Source: Pseudomonas sp. L5B5 (GTDB lineage: Bacteria > Pseudomonadota > Gammaproteobacteria > Pseudomonadales > Pseudomonadaceae). From it: a stretch of 64,000 nucleotides of DNA. The stretch spans positions 372,001 through 436,000 of the forward strand of contig NZ_CP084742.1 of the NCBI RefSeq assembly GCF_020520285.1, written 5' to 3'. Within the stretch, counting starts at the first letter, position 1, and each line of letters begins with the position of its first letter. A program made the position numbers and the translations under genes. A model generated the notes under the pieces. It did no database searches and was not told where the DNA came from. It saw nothing but the letters and a program-made list of their open reading frames with translations. Below are positions 43,102 through 50,625 of this stretch, piece by piece.

Positions 43102-43131
43102 CCCTCCCACCGCAGGACTGCGGTGAGAGGG
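43102..43131. promoter_or_regulatory. Strong hairpin in the 43009-43379 intergenic region
   Basis: CCCTCCCACCGCAG and CTGCGGTGAGAGGG pair with one mismatch across a 2-nt gap. No T-run. It may be a terminator remnant or a palindromic repeat. The 371-bp interval also holds the Anr box at 43307-43320 and nothing else I can identify. Confidence 0.4.
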
Positions 43132-43306
43132 AGGTGGAACACAAGGAAGGGGTGCGGACAGGACTATAACGATGCCGAAAACGGCTCGTCATTAGTACAG
43201 ATGGACTAGTTCGCCCCCCGGTTCTGCCGATATGCCCAGTGCCAGGGCTGGTGTGCCCCGGGAAACCCCGACAACCTCGCCGGGCTTGCCACGCTGGTGG
43301 CCGGGC

Positions 43307-43320
43307 TTGATCGGGATCAA
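43307..43320. promoter_or_regulatory. Perfect Anr/Fnr box upstream of the DUF3079 gene
   Basis: TTGATCGGGATCAA matches TTGAT-N4-ATCAA. Centred 66 bp upstream of the start at 43380, ideal for an Anr-activated promoter with a short leader. Confidence 0.85.
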
Positions 43321-43379
43321 GGTCGCGGCGCCTGGGACGTTCTAACGTGAAACTCCTTTCCCCGGCACCGGGAGTCCCC

Positions 43380-43598
43380 ATGGCCAAGCCCTTTCCCCTT
43401 TCTCCCAAGCATCCCGAGCGCATCTGCTGGGGCTGCGACCGTTACTGCGCGGCCAATGCCTTGTCTTGCGGCAACGGCTCGGATCGCACCATGCATCCTT
43501 CCGAAATGCTCGGTGAAGACTGGTACCTGCATGGCGACTGGGGTTTCGACATCCCGGCCGGCGCCGAGCCAGCCCCGCCGGAGCGCGATACCCACTGA
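43380..43598 (+). CDS. DUF3079 cysteine-rich small protein
   Basis: 72 residues. Opens AKPFPLSPKHPERICWGCDRYC, with four Cys at 16, 19, 23 and 30, and then a tail rich in Trp and Asp. The Cys set suggests zinc or Fe-S binding. Function unknown. Start at 43380 with GGGAGT upstream. The perfect Anr box 66 bp upstream predicts induction at low oxygen, which would fit a redox or metal role. Confidence 0.85.
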   Translation: MAKPFPLSPKHPERICWGCDRYCAANALSCGNGSDRTMHPSEMLGEDWYLHGDWGFDIPAGAEPAPPERDTH

Positions 43599-43704
43599 AT
43601 CGGGAAGGGGCGGAGACGGCAGGTTGAATATTTTTACCCGGGTATATTGATTGATGGTTTATTACCCGGATATTATTTGGCTTCATCTTCATGAGACTGC
43701 TGCC

Positions 43705-44349
43705 ATGTCCGACATCCTCACCAAACCCGTCACTGCCTTCCAGGCCCAGCGCTTGCTGGCCCGTGGCCCGTTGCTGGACGTGGCCCTGGCGGTGCGCGAC
43801 GCGTCCCGGGACCCGGCTTGCACCAGCCTGCTGGTATTCGACGATGCCACGGGGCGGGTCATCGACCTCGACCTGCGGGGCAGCAACGCCGAAGTGGCAC
43901 AGCGCTTGTCGGCCGCGCCCGCACCGGGTCGCGGGCGTTACCGGCCGGCCGCGCCCGCCGAACCCGAGGTGGACGCTCCGGCCGATTCGCCCCGTGGCCG
44001 TGGGCGGCCCAAGCTGGGGGTGATCGCTCGCGAGGTGACCCTGCTGCCACGCCAGTGGGACTGGCTGGCCAGCCAGCCCGGAGGCGCCTCGGCGGTGCTG
44101 CGCCGGCTGGTGGACGAAGCCCGGCGCAACCCGGACCCGGCACAGCAACGGCGCATGGCGCAGGAGGCTGCCTATCAATTCATGCTGGCGATGGCCGGGG
44201 ACCTGCCGGGTTACGAAGAGGCCACCCGGGCCTTGTTCGCTGGCGATCTCGAGCGCCTGGGCCAGCAGTTGCAGCCTTGGCCCGAAGACATCCGGGCCCA
44301 TGCCCTGCGCCTGGCCACCGGGGCCCAGCTCGCGGGGGCAGGGCAGTGA
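43705..44349 (+). CDS. DUF2239 family protein
   Basis: 214 residues. Typical DUF2239 features: TSLLVFDDATGRVIDLDLRG near residue 40, a central Ala/Pro-rich linker with RGRGRPKLGVIAREVTLLPRQWDWL, then PGGASAVLRRLVDEARR. The central part looks like a DNA-binding or protein-docking segment. Function unknown. Start at 43705 is the third in-frame option and gives the usual N-terminus. The stop TGA overlaps the ATG of the downstream hydrolase (TGATG). Confidence 0.82.
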   Translation: MSDILTKPVTAFQAQRLLARGPLLDVALAVRDASRDPACTSLLVFDDATGRVIDLDLRGSNAEVAQRLSAAPAPGRGRYRPAAPAEPEVDAPADSPRGRGRPKLGVIAREVTLLPRQWDWLASQPGGASAVLRRLVDEARRNPDPAQQRRMAQEAAYQFMLAMAGDLPGYEEATRALFAGDLERLGQQLQPWPEDIRAHALRLATGAQLAGAGQ

Positions 44350-45266
44350 TGTCCCGGCTGGATGCCGGCCTGCAGCGCTCACCGGTCAATGGCATCGAAC
44401 TGGCCTGGGACAGTCATGGCGACGAGACCGCCGAGGCGATCCTGTTGATCGCCGGCCTGGGTACCCAGATGGTCCGCTGGACCCCGGCGTTCTGCCGGGA
44501 CCTGGCGGCCCGTGGGTTCCGGGTGATTCGCTTCGACAATCGCGACGTCGGTGCTTCGACGCATCTGGTCGAGGCCGGTGTGCCGGATCTTGCGGCACTG
44601 ATGGCCGGTCGGCCGTTGACGCTGCCCTACAGTCTGCAAGACATGGCCGCCGATGCCCTGGGGCTGCTGGATCACCTGGGCATCGATCGCGCCCATGTGG
44701 TGGGGCGCTCCATGGGCGGGATGATCGCCCAGGTCCTGGCCAGCGAACATCCGCAGCGGGTGCGCTCGTTGACCTCGATCATGGCCAGCAGCGGCAACCC
44801 GGCCTTGCCGCCACCCGCGCCGCAGGTCATGGCGTTGCTGACGGCGCCGGCGGCAGACCCGGCGCTCGACCTGGAGGGCCATGTGGCCCAGCGCCTGGCC
44901 CTGGCCCGCTGCATCGCCGGCAGCGCCCAGGCCTTCGACGAAGCGGCCCAGCGCGAACTGGTGCTCAAGGAACTGCAACGGGGCTGGAACCCCGCAGGTT
45001 TCATGCGCCAGCTGGCGGCCCTGGCCTGTGCCGGGGATCGCCGGGCTCGGCTGGCCAGCATCCAGCTACCGACCCTGGTGGTCCATGGCAGCGACGACCC
45101 GCTGGTGCCCGCCGCTTGTGGGGAAGACACCGCGCGCTCGATCCCCGATGCCGAGTGGTTGCTGATTCCTGGCATGGGCCATGATCTGCCACCGGCCTGC
45201 CAGCCTCAGGTGCTGGCGGCCATCGAGCGTACAGCGCGGCGGTGCCAGGGGCGGCAGGTTGTGTGA
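44349..45266 (+). CDS. Alpha/beta-hydrolase-fold esterase
   Basis: 305 residues. Nucleophile elbow GRSMGG (Ser about 121), acid in HGSDDPLVP, catalytic His in GMGHDLPPA: a complete triad in order. The oxyanion segment LLIAGLGTQM is in place. Belongs to the 3-oxoadipate enol-lactonase/carboxylesterase-like group, substrate unknown. Translation is coupled to DUF2239 by a one-base stop/start overlap (44347-44351). Confidence 0.87.
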   Translation: MSRLDAGLQRSPVNGIELAWDSHGDETAEAILLIAGLGTQMVRWTPAFCRDLAARGFRVIRFDNRDVGASTHLVEAGVPDLAALMAGRPLTLPYSLQDMAADALGLLDHLGIDRAHVVGRSMGGMIAQVLASEHPQRVRSLTSIMASSGNPALPPPAPQVMALLTAPAADPALDLEGHVAQRLALARCIAGSAQAFDEAAQRELVLKELQRGWNPAGFMRQLAALACAGDRRARLASIQLPTLVVHGSDDPLVPAACGEDTARSIPDAEWLLIPGMGHDLPPACQPQVLAAIERTARRCQGRQVV

Positions 45267-45334
45267 AGCCCTGGCGCCCTTTTATATTCCCGGCTGATCC
45301 GCCCCCCCCAAGCCCAGTCCAAGGGACATCGCCC

Positions 45335-45955
45335 ATGAACCTCACGACCCTGGTTTTATTCCTGCCTGCCTGTTTCGCCCTGAACATGGCGCCCGGCCCC
45401 AACAACCTGCTGTCGGTGAAGAACGCCACCACCTATGGCTTCCGGGTTTCCTGCCTGGCCGGAGCGGGGCGGCTGCTGGCCTTCATGCTGATGATCGGCC
45501 TGGCTTCGCTGGGGCTGGCGGCGGTGCTGCAGGCCTCGGAGCTGCTGTTCCACGGGATCAAGATGCTTGGCGCGGGGTACCTGCTGTACCTGGCGTATCA
45601 ACTGTGGACGGCCGATACCCGCACCGTGACCGATGGGCCGAGCACTGCAATCGGGCTCCGGGGCCTGGCCCGACAAGAGTTCCTGATCGCTAGCGGCAAT
45701 CCCAAGGCCATCCTGATCTTCACCGCATTCCTGCCGCAGTTCGTCGATCCCGCAGCGCCGGTGACCGGGCAGTTCCTGGTGCTTGGGGGCTTGTTCCTGG
45801 CGCTGGAGTGCGTGGCGATCGCCGCTTATGCCGGCATGGGCCTGCACATGCGCCGCTGGTTCGGCAAACCTGCCGGGCGCCGTGTGTTCAACCGTGGTTG
45901 CGCGGTCTTGCTTTCGGGGGCAGCGTCATTGTTGCTACTGGCACGGCGAACCTGA
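45335..45955 (+). CDS. LysE/RhtB-family amino-acid exporter
   Basis: 206 residues with six predicted membrane helices. The LysE N-terminal signature is present (ALNMAPGPNNLLSVKNATTYG), as is GNPKAILIFTAFLPQFV. It exports amino acids or related compounds (homoserine, threonine, leucine or similar) across the inner membrane. Start at 45335 follows AAGGGA. Lies 68 bp after the alpha/beta hydrolase on the same strand, perhaps the same transcript. Confidence 0.9.
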   Translation: MNLTTLVLFLPACFALNMAPGPNNLLSVKNATTYGFRVSCLAGAGRLLAFMLMIGLASLGLAAVLQASELLFHGIKMLGAGYLLYLAYQLWTADTRTVTDGPSTAIGLRGLARQEFLIASGNPKAILIFTAFLPQFVDPAAPVTGQFLVLGGLFLALECVAIAAYAGMGLHMRRWFGKPAGRRVFNRGCAVLLSGAASLLLLARRT

Positions 45956-45958
45956 GAG

Positions 45959-45991
45959 CCAGCCCCTCTCCCAGATGCAGAGAGGGGCTGG
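45959..45991. terminator. Hairpin terminator between the LysE and PixA/AidA genes
   Basis: CCAGCCCCTCTC pairs perfectly with GAGAGGGGCTGG across a 9-nt loop, in the 47-bp gap between converging stops. No T-run, but the strong stem fits a bidirectional terminator. Confidence 0.6.
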
Positions 45992-46002
45992 GGCCTCGAG
46001 AG

Positions 46003-46617
46003 CTAGCTGATGATGAAGTAGGGGTCCCAGGCGCAGTAGCCGAGAATCTTGTTGTGCTGGTCCACGATCATGAACGACCAGTTGTACCTCAGGTTGCTGC
46101 AGGCCTTGGCGGCACGCGCGCTCCAGTAGTAGGCCGTGACCATTTGCTGGAATGGCTGCTCGCAGTAGCTGCCCGGAGGGTTGCTGTTGTTGATGATGGG
46201 CATCGGGGTGTTCGGCGAGACATTGGCGGTGAGTTGATCCAGGTAGACATTCCTGTCTGTGGTGGGGTCGGGATTGGTCTGGGTGTACTGGTACAGGATT
46301 GCCGCGTACTTCATGTCCTTGGTCAGGGTGGTGGTGCGCCAGTGAACGTAGTCGTCCTGGTTCAGATCCACCGAGAGCTCGGCAGTGCCTTCACTGTTGC
46401 TGCCGCCGCTGACGTAGTTGCGGGTGGTGTACATGCAGACCACCTGGTCGGAAACCCGGGTAGACGAGTCGGGCATGGTGAAGCTGTACAGTTGAGTCGG
46501 CTGGTTGGGGTCCTGGCTCAGGCCTTTTTTGAATACGCCCTGTTCGTTGCACTGCAAGATGGTGAGGACATCGATGACGATCATGATGTCGACGACTTTT
46601 TCGTTTTCGTAGCTCAT
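46003..46617 (-). CDS. PixA/AidA-family inclusion-body protein
   Basis: 204 residues. Opens MSYENEKVVDIMIVIDVLTIL and contains the family body with SDQVVCMYTTRNYVSGG and DDYVHWRTTTL. PixA forms crystalline inclusions in Xenorhabdus, and AidA is quorum-sensing induced in Burkholderia/Ralstonia; the biochemical role is unclear. Start at 46617 with GGAG upstream. The interval 46618-46995 upstream (378 bp) shows no gene or clear motif. Confidence 0.85.
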   Translation of the reverse strand: MSYENEKVVDIMIVIDVLTILQCNEQGVFKKGLSQDPNQPTQLYSFTMPDSSTRVSDQVVCMYTTRNYVSGGSNSEGTAELSVDLNQDDYVHWRTTTLTKDMKYAAILYQYTQTNPDPTTDRNVYLDQLTANVSPNTPMPIINNSNPPGSYCEQPFQQMVTAYYWSARAAKACSNLRYNWSFMIVDQHNKILGYCAWDPYFIIS

Positions 46618-46995
46618 ATCCAGCTCCCTGCTGTCAGGTTGGGCGCCCGGTTGTCCAGGCGCATGGGTAATCACCTTTCCGGGGTGCGACCACCGAGCAT
46701 CGGGTCTCTGGCCCGGTATTCCGACAACGGGCTGGATGCACTTCCATGAAGTCGCGAGTGGAATCTAGATCGCCGGTATCCAGAGTCAAATCAGCAGGCG
46801 GGAAAAACGACGACGCTGGACGAGTGGTATCGCTTCGCCAGCCTGCAGTGCCTCATCGCACAGGGAGTCCTGTGCCGTTGTCCCGCATCGCGCCGCAGGC
46901 CGCCACAGCCGCGCGTTGGCGGTTTATCATGCGCTGTCGTCAACCCCGAGCCCGGGTCGGCGGCCTCTCTCTCGCCCAGCCCGGAGGCGCCCGCC
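46618..46995. other. 378-bp intergenic region between the PixA/AidA and PrpF-family genes
   Basis: Divergent-promoter region. I see no ORF with good codon use, no repeat longer than chance and no recognisable operator. It contains short reverse-frame openings only. Confidence 0.6.
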
Positions 46996-48174
46996 ATGCC
47001 CGATTCCTCTGCCATGCCCATCGCCGAATTTCCCGTGTGCCACGCCCGTGGCGGCACCTCCACCGGGCTGATCCTGGCCCGGGAAGATTTGCCCGAGGAC
47101 GAGGCCCTGGTGGAGGAGCTGCTGCGCCACCTGATGGGCGTGCCCCTGGCAGGCGAGTGGCCGGGCAATAACCAGATCACCGGCCTGGGGCGGGGCGGCC
47201 CCACCAGCAACAAGGTGTTCATCGTCGAGCGTCGCCCCGGCGAGACGCGGATGATCAGCACCCTGGCGCAGTTGGCGGCGGGCAAGAGCGCCATCGACTG
47301 GAGCGTTAACTGCGGCAACATGTCGGCGGCCCTGCCGCTGTACGCCTGGCAACGGGGCTGGCTATCACCGGAAGTCGATGACGGCCGGATCGAGATCTTC
47401 AACAGCAACACCCAGACCACGATGCGCGCGCGCCTGGGCTTCCACGCCGGCCGCTTGCTCAGCGACACGCGGATTCCCGGGGTCAACGGCCAGTTCCCCG
47501 GGGTCGACCTGTTCCTCGATGACCCGGTAGGCGCCAAGACCGGGGCGCTGTTTCCCACCGGGCAGCGGGTCGACCTGCTCCACGGCGTCCCGGCCACCTG
47601 CATCGACGTGGCGGTGCCCATGGTGATCGTGCGGGCCGCGGACCTGGGCAAGACCGGCCAGGAAACCCCGGCACAGCTGGACGCCGACCCGCTGTTCAAG
47701 GAGCGCCTGCTGGGGCTGATGGTCGAGGGCGGCCTGCGCATGGGACTGCGTGGACGCGATGGTCACCTGTTGACGGCCGAGGAACTGCGGCGCAGCGAAA
47801 CCATTCCCAAGATCTGCATCGTCAGCCCGGCCTGTGACGGCGGCGATATCGCCACCCGCTACTTCACCCCGCAGAATGCCCATCCGTCCCTGGCGGTATC
47901 CGGCGGCTGCTGCCTGGCGGCGGCCTGCCTGGCCGAGGGCACCGTGGCCCAGCAACTGCTGGCCCAGCCCCGGCAACTGAGCGTGACGGGACGTGAGTAC
48001 CCGCTGGCCATCGAAAACCCCGCCGGCACCCTCGAGACCCTGATCAGTGCGCGCTTGCATGAGGGGCAGTTGCTGATCGACGGCGCCGCCTACCGACGCA
48101 GCGCGCAGATTCTGCTGCAGGGTCTGACCCCGCTCTACAACGCCTCCCCGGAATTGGCCCGGGCACTCCTGTAG
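46996..48174 (+). CDS. PrpF-family isomerase (4-oxalomesaconate tautomerase/cis-aconitate isomerase-like)
   Basis: 392 residues. The PrpF family core is shown by CHARGGTSTGLILAREDLP, the paired active-site Cys segments (SVNCGNMSA and the later SGGCCLAAA), and PGVNGQFPGVDLF. The fold is the DAP-epimerase/PhzF type. GalD/PrpF enzymes move the double bond of a tricarboxylate or aromatic-ring-fission product. No gal or prp operon is near, so substrate is open. Start at 46996 follows GGAGG. The stop TAG lies in the REP at 48170. Confidence 0.87.
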   Translation: MPDSSAMPIAEFPVCHARGGTSTGLILAREDLPEDEALVEELLRHLMGVPLAGEWPGNNQITGLGRGGPTSNKVFIVERRPGETRMISTLAQLAAGKSAIDWSVNCGNMSAALPLYAWQRGWLSPEVDDGRIEIFNSNTQTTMRARLGFHAGRLLSDTRIPGVNGQFPGVDLFLDDPVGAKTGALFPTGQRVDLLHGVPATCIDVAVPMVIVRAADLGKTGQETPAQLDADPLFKERLLGLMVEGGLRMGLRGRDGHLLTAEELRRSETIPKICIVSPACDGGDIATRYFTPQNAHPSLAVSGGCCLAAACLAEGTVAQQLLAQPRQLSVTGREYPLAIENPAGTLETLISARLHEGQLLIDGAAYRRSAQILLQGLTPLYNASPELARALL

Positions 48175-48288
48175 CCGCTGCCGCAGGCTGCGCACGGGCG
48201 CGCAGCGGCCGCCCCATGAGATGGTTCGGCGGGTCGCTGAAGGCCCTGCGGGCCTTGTCGCAGCTTCGCAGGCTCAGCAGCGGCTACA
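48170..48288. repeat. REP doublet (REPIN), GTAGCCGCTGC type
   Basis: TGTAGCCGCTGCCGCAGGCT (from 48170) is inverted at 48258-48288 (rc of that arm begins TGTAGCCGCTGCTGAGCCTG). Second REP type in the window, different from that at 458-561. The left unit supplies the TAG stop codon of the PrpF-family gene (48172-48174). Confidence 0.85.
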
Positions 48289-48296
48289 CGCTGGGT

Positions 48297-48626
48297 TCAA
48301 CGCTCCGGCAGGAAGGGTGGTACCCGCTGCTGCAATAGCTGGATCAGCTGCGGGTCCATGAACTCGTAGTCATCGGGAATGTTCAGGCACACCACCTGCT
48401 GCGCGTGCAGCTGGGCCTTGAAGCGCTTGCGCAGCTTTTCCCGGTGCCGGGTTTCCATCACCAGGATCAATCCGGCCCATTGCACCAGCTCCGGGCCCAG
48501 GGGCACTTCGGCGTCGTGGTTGAGACCGGCGGAGGCGGTGGTGATTCCCGGCCAGTCGGCGAACATCTGTTCGGCGGTGGGACTGCGCAGCTTGTTCTGG
48601 CTGCAGACGAACAACACATTGAGCAT
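48297..48626 (-). CDS. Small low-molecular-weight protein-tyrosine-phosphatase-like protein
   Basis: 109 residues. The P-loop C-x5-R is at Cys8-Arg14 (FVCSQNKLRSPTAEQMF). It lacks the usual C-terminal DP-Asp loop region of LMW-PTPs (about 150 residues), matching the shorter COG4551 group of predicted phosphatases. Role unknown; arginine or tyrosine phosphatase activity is possible. The ATG at 48626 is taken; the longer reading (to 48713) has no conserved part. Confidence 0.82.
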   Translation of the reverse strand: MLNVLFVCSQNKLRSPTAEQMFADWPGITTASAGLNHDAEVPLGPELVQWAGLILVMETRHREKLRKRFKAQLHAQQVVCLNIPDDYEFMDPQLIQLLQQRVPPFLPER

Positions 48627-48811
48627 TTGCCGAACTCCATGGCACCTGCGCCCCGCCATCAGGGGCGGGGCAAAAGCGCAATTTTTCGGGGCTTTTGCCC
48701 TGCTGTCCAGCAACTTGTGGCTCGCCGCAAAGTTTGCGCTGGTCAGCGCAAGTTGCTCGCCCGGTGCCCGGGCTGCGAAACTGTCGGCCCTTCTACCGCT
48801 GCGCCTACTCC

Positions 48812-49369
48812 ATGACTGCTGCCATGTTCACTTCCCCCCACCTGGGCCTGGCCCTGCGCCGCTGGCGCCTGCTGCACCGGGTCAAGCAACAGCACGCCGC
48901 CGAACTGTTCGGAGTGGCGCAGTCGAGCATTTCCCGCTGGGAAAACGGCCAGCAGGCCATGGAACCGGCCGAGCGGGCGAAGCTGGAGCAGTTGCTGGCG
49001 GCCAACCTCAGCGCTGCCGCCGACCAGGCCCTGGCCCGGCTGGTGAACGACAGCCCGCGCGCGGTGCACCTGGTGTGCGACCTGACTCATCGCCTGCTGG
49101 CCAGTTCGCCGACCCGCGCCGGGCAGTTCGGCGTACCACTGAGCGAGCTGCTGGGGCAGTCGCTGTGGGGCTTCTGCACCGAGGAAATCGTGCGCAAGGA
49201 AGCGGCTCTCGATGACCTGGGCTGGCGCGAAGTGCTGGCGCCAGCGGCGCTGGAGTTCTTCAGCGGGCACAACGGGTCGGCCATCGTGCCCATCGCCCCA
49301 AGCCAATGTCGCTGGACCCGCCTGAACCTGTCCGATGGCAGCGCGGTACGCCTGGTCGAAACTCTCTGA
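48812..49369 (+). CDS. XRE-family transcriptional regulator
   Basis: 185 residues. An N-terminal HTH_3 domain (LGLALRRWRLLHRVKQQHAA with SSISRWENGQQ, residues about 9-60) is followed by about 110 residues that look like a PAS-like sensor. Start at 48812 (ATGACTGCTGCC); a later ATG at 48824 is possible. Target unknown. It diverges from the phosphatase-like gene (185-bp gap). Confidence 0.83.
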   Translation: MTAAMFTSPHLGLALRRWRLLHRVKQQHAAELFGVAQSSISRWENGQQAMEPAERAKLEQLLAANLSAAADQALARLVNDSPRAVHLVCDLTHRLLASSPTRAGQFGVPLSELLGQSLWGFCTEEIVRKEAALDDLGWREVLAPAALEFFSGHNGSAIVPIAPSQCRWTRLNLSDGSAVRLVETL

Positions 49370-49483
49370 AGCTGGGCCACGGATATTTTATCCGTGGACC
49401 GTGCTCCTGCTGCCGACTAGTCTTGCTGCCCATCGCCCACTGGCTTGTGCTACGGGCGTCCATCCCTTGCAGCAGGCTCCTTC

Positions 49484-50056
49484 ATGAACAGCGAACTTCT
49501 CACCGGCCGCCTCGAGTTTCTCCGTGAAGCGGAACGGCTCAAGGATGTGTTGCGCAGTGCCCACACCTCCAGCGGTCGCCAGGAAAGCACCGCCGAACAC
49601 AGTTGGCGCCTGTGCCTGATGGCGCTGTTGCTGGAGGACCAGCTGGAGGATGTGGACCTGCTGCAGGTCCTGAAAATGTGCATCGTGCATGACCTGGGGG
49701 AAGCGCTCCATGGCGACATCCCGGCGGTGGAGCAAGCGGCCCATCCGGACAAGGGCCAGCAGGAGCGCGAAGACTTGCAGACCCTCGCCAGCTGCCTCGA
49801 CGCTCCGGCCCGCCAGCGCCTGCTGGGCCTGTGGGACGAGTACGAGGCTGCCAGCTCGGCCGAGGCTCGTACCGTCAAGGCGCTGGACAAGCTGGAGACC
49901 CTGTTGCAGCACAACCAGGGACGCAACCCCGCGGATTTCGACTATGGGTTCAACCTCGACTACGGTCGTCGCTACACCAGTGCCAGTCCATTGTTCGAGG
50001 CCCTGCGCGAACAGATCGACCGCGACACCCAGCGCCACCTCGCTGCACGCAAGTGA
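49484..50056 (+). CDS. HD-domain phosphohydrolase (YfbR/HD_3-like)
   Basis: 190 residues. HD-superfamily ligands are present: His in TAEHSWRLCL, the HD pair in IVHDLGEALHGD, and a downstream Asp in ALDKLETLL. Length and layout match the HD_3/YfbR group of 5'-deoxynucleotidases, so a nucleotide monophosphatase is likely. Start at 49484 with AGCAGG upstream. Confidence 0.87.
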   Translation: MNSELLTGRLEFLREAERLKDVLRSAHTSSGRQESTAEHSWRLCLMALLLEDQLEDVDLLQVLKMCIVHDLGEALHGDIPAVEQAAHPDKGQQEREDLQTLASCLDAPARQRLLGLWDEYEAASSAEARTVKALDKLETLLQHNQGRNPADFDYGFNLDYGRRYTSASPLFEALREQIDRDTQRHLAARK

Positions 50057-50086
50057 TACCTGAAATTATTGTTTATCGAGAGCCTT

Positions 50087-50593
50087 ATGACCCTGATCAT
50101 CAGAAACGAACAGCCGAACGACATCCCGGCCATCGAACAAGTGACCCGTGAAGCCTTCCTCAGCGAAGCCCACTCCAGCCATACCGAGCAGTACATCGTC
50201 AACGCCCTGCGCAACGCCGGCGTGCTGACCTTGTCGCTGGTGGCCGAAGACAACGGCGTGGTGATCGGCCACGCGTCGATCTCCCCGGTGACGTTCAACA
50301 ATGGCCAGACTCGCTGGTATGGCTTGGCGCCGGTGTCCGTGGTGCCGGCGCGCCAGGGCCAGGGAATCGGTTCGCGCCTGATTCGCCAATTGCTGGAGCA
50401 ATTGCAAGGTCAGGGCGCGGCGGGTTGCGTGGTCCTGGGCGACCCTGGCTATTACTCGCGGTTCGGCTTCGAGGCCGGGCAGGGGCCAGTGCTGGCCGGC
50501 GTGCCTGCCGAGTACTTCCAGGCGTTGTCGTTCATGGGGCCGTGTCCGGTCGGCGAGGTCAGCTTCCACCCGGGGTTCGATGCCCAGGGCTAA
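50087..50593 (+). CDS. GNAT-family N-acetyltransferase (YhbS-like)
   Basis: 168 residues. Motif A is clear (VVPARQGQGIGSRLIRQLLE, about 87-106), followed by GCVVLGDPGYYSRFGF, which is typical of the COG3153/YhbS branch. Substrate unknown. Start at 50087, 30 bp after the HD-domain gene, so probably the same operon. Confidence 0.9.
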   Translation: MTLIIRNEQPNDIPAIEQVTREAFLSEAHSSHTEQYIVNALRNAGVLTLSLVAEDNGVVIGHASISPVTFNNGQTRWYGLAPVSVVPARQGQGIGSRLIRQLLEQLQGQGAAGCVVLGDPGYYSRFGFEAGQGPVLAGVPAEYFQALSFMGPCPVGEVSFHPGFDAQG

Positions 50594-50604
50594 TGGCCGC
50601 ACGG

Positions 50605-50625
50605 GGAGCTGATCAGAACAGCTCC
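50605..50625. terminator. Short hairpin between GNAT and PBP1A-like genes
   Basis: GGAGCTG-ATCAGAA-CAGCTCC lies between the two converging stops and overlaps the PBP1A-like stop codon. A 7-bp stem without a T-run; weak terminator candidate. Confidence 0.4.
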
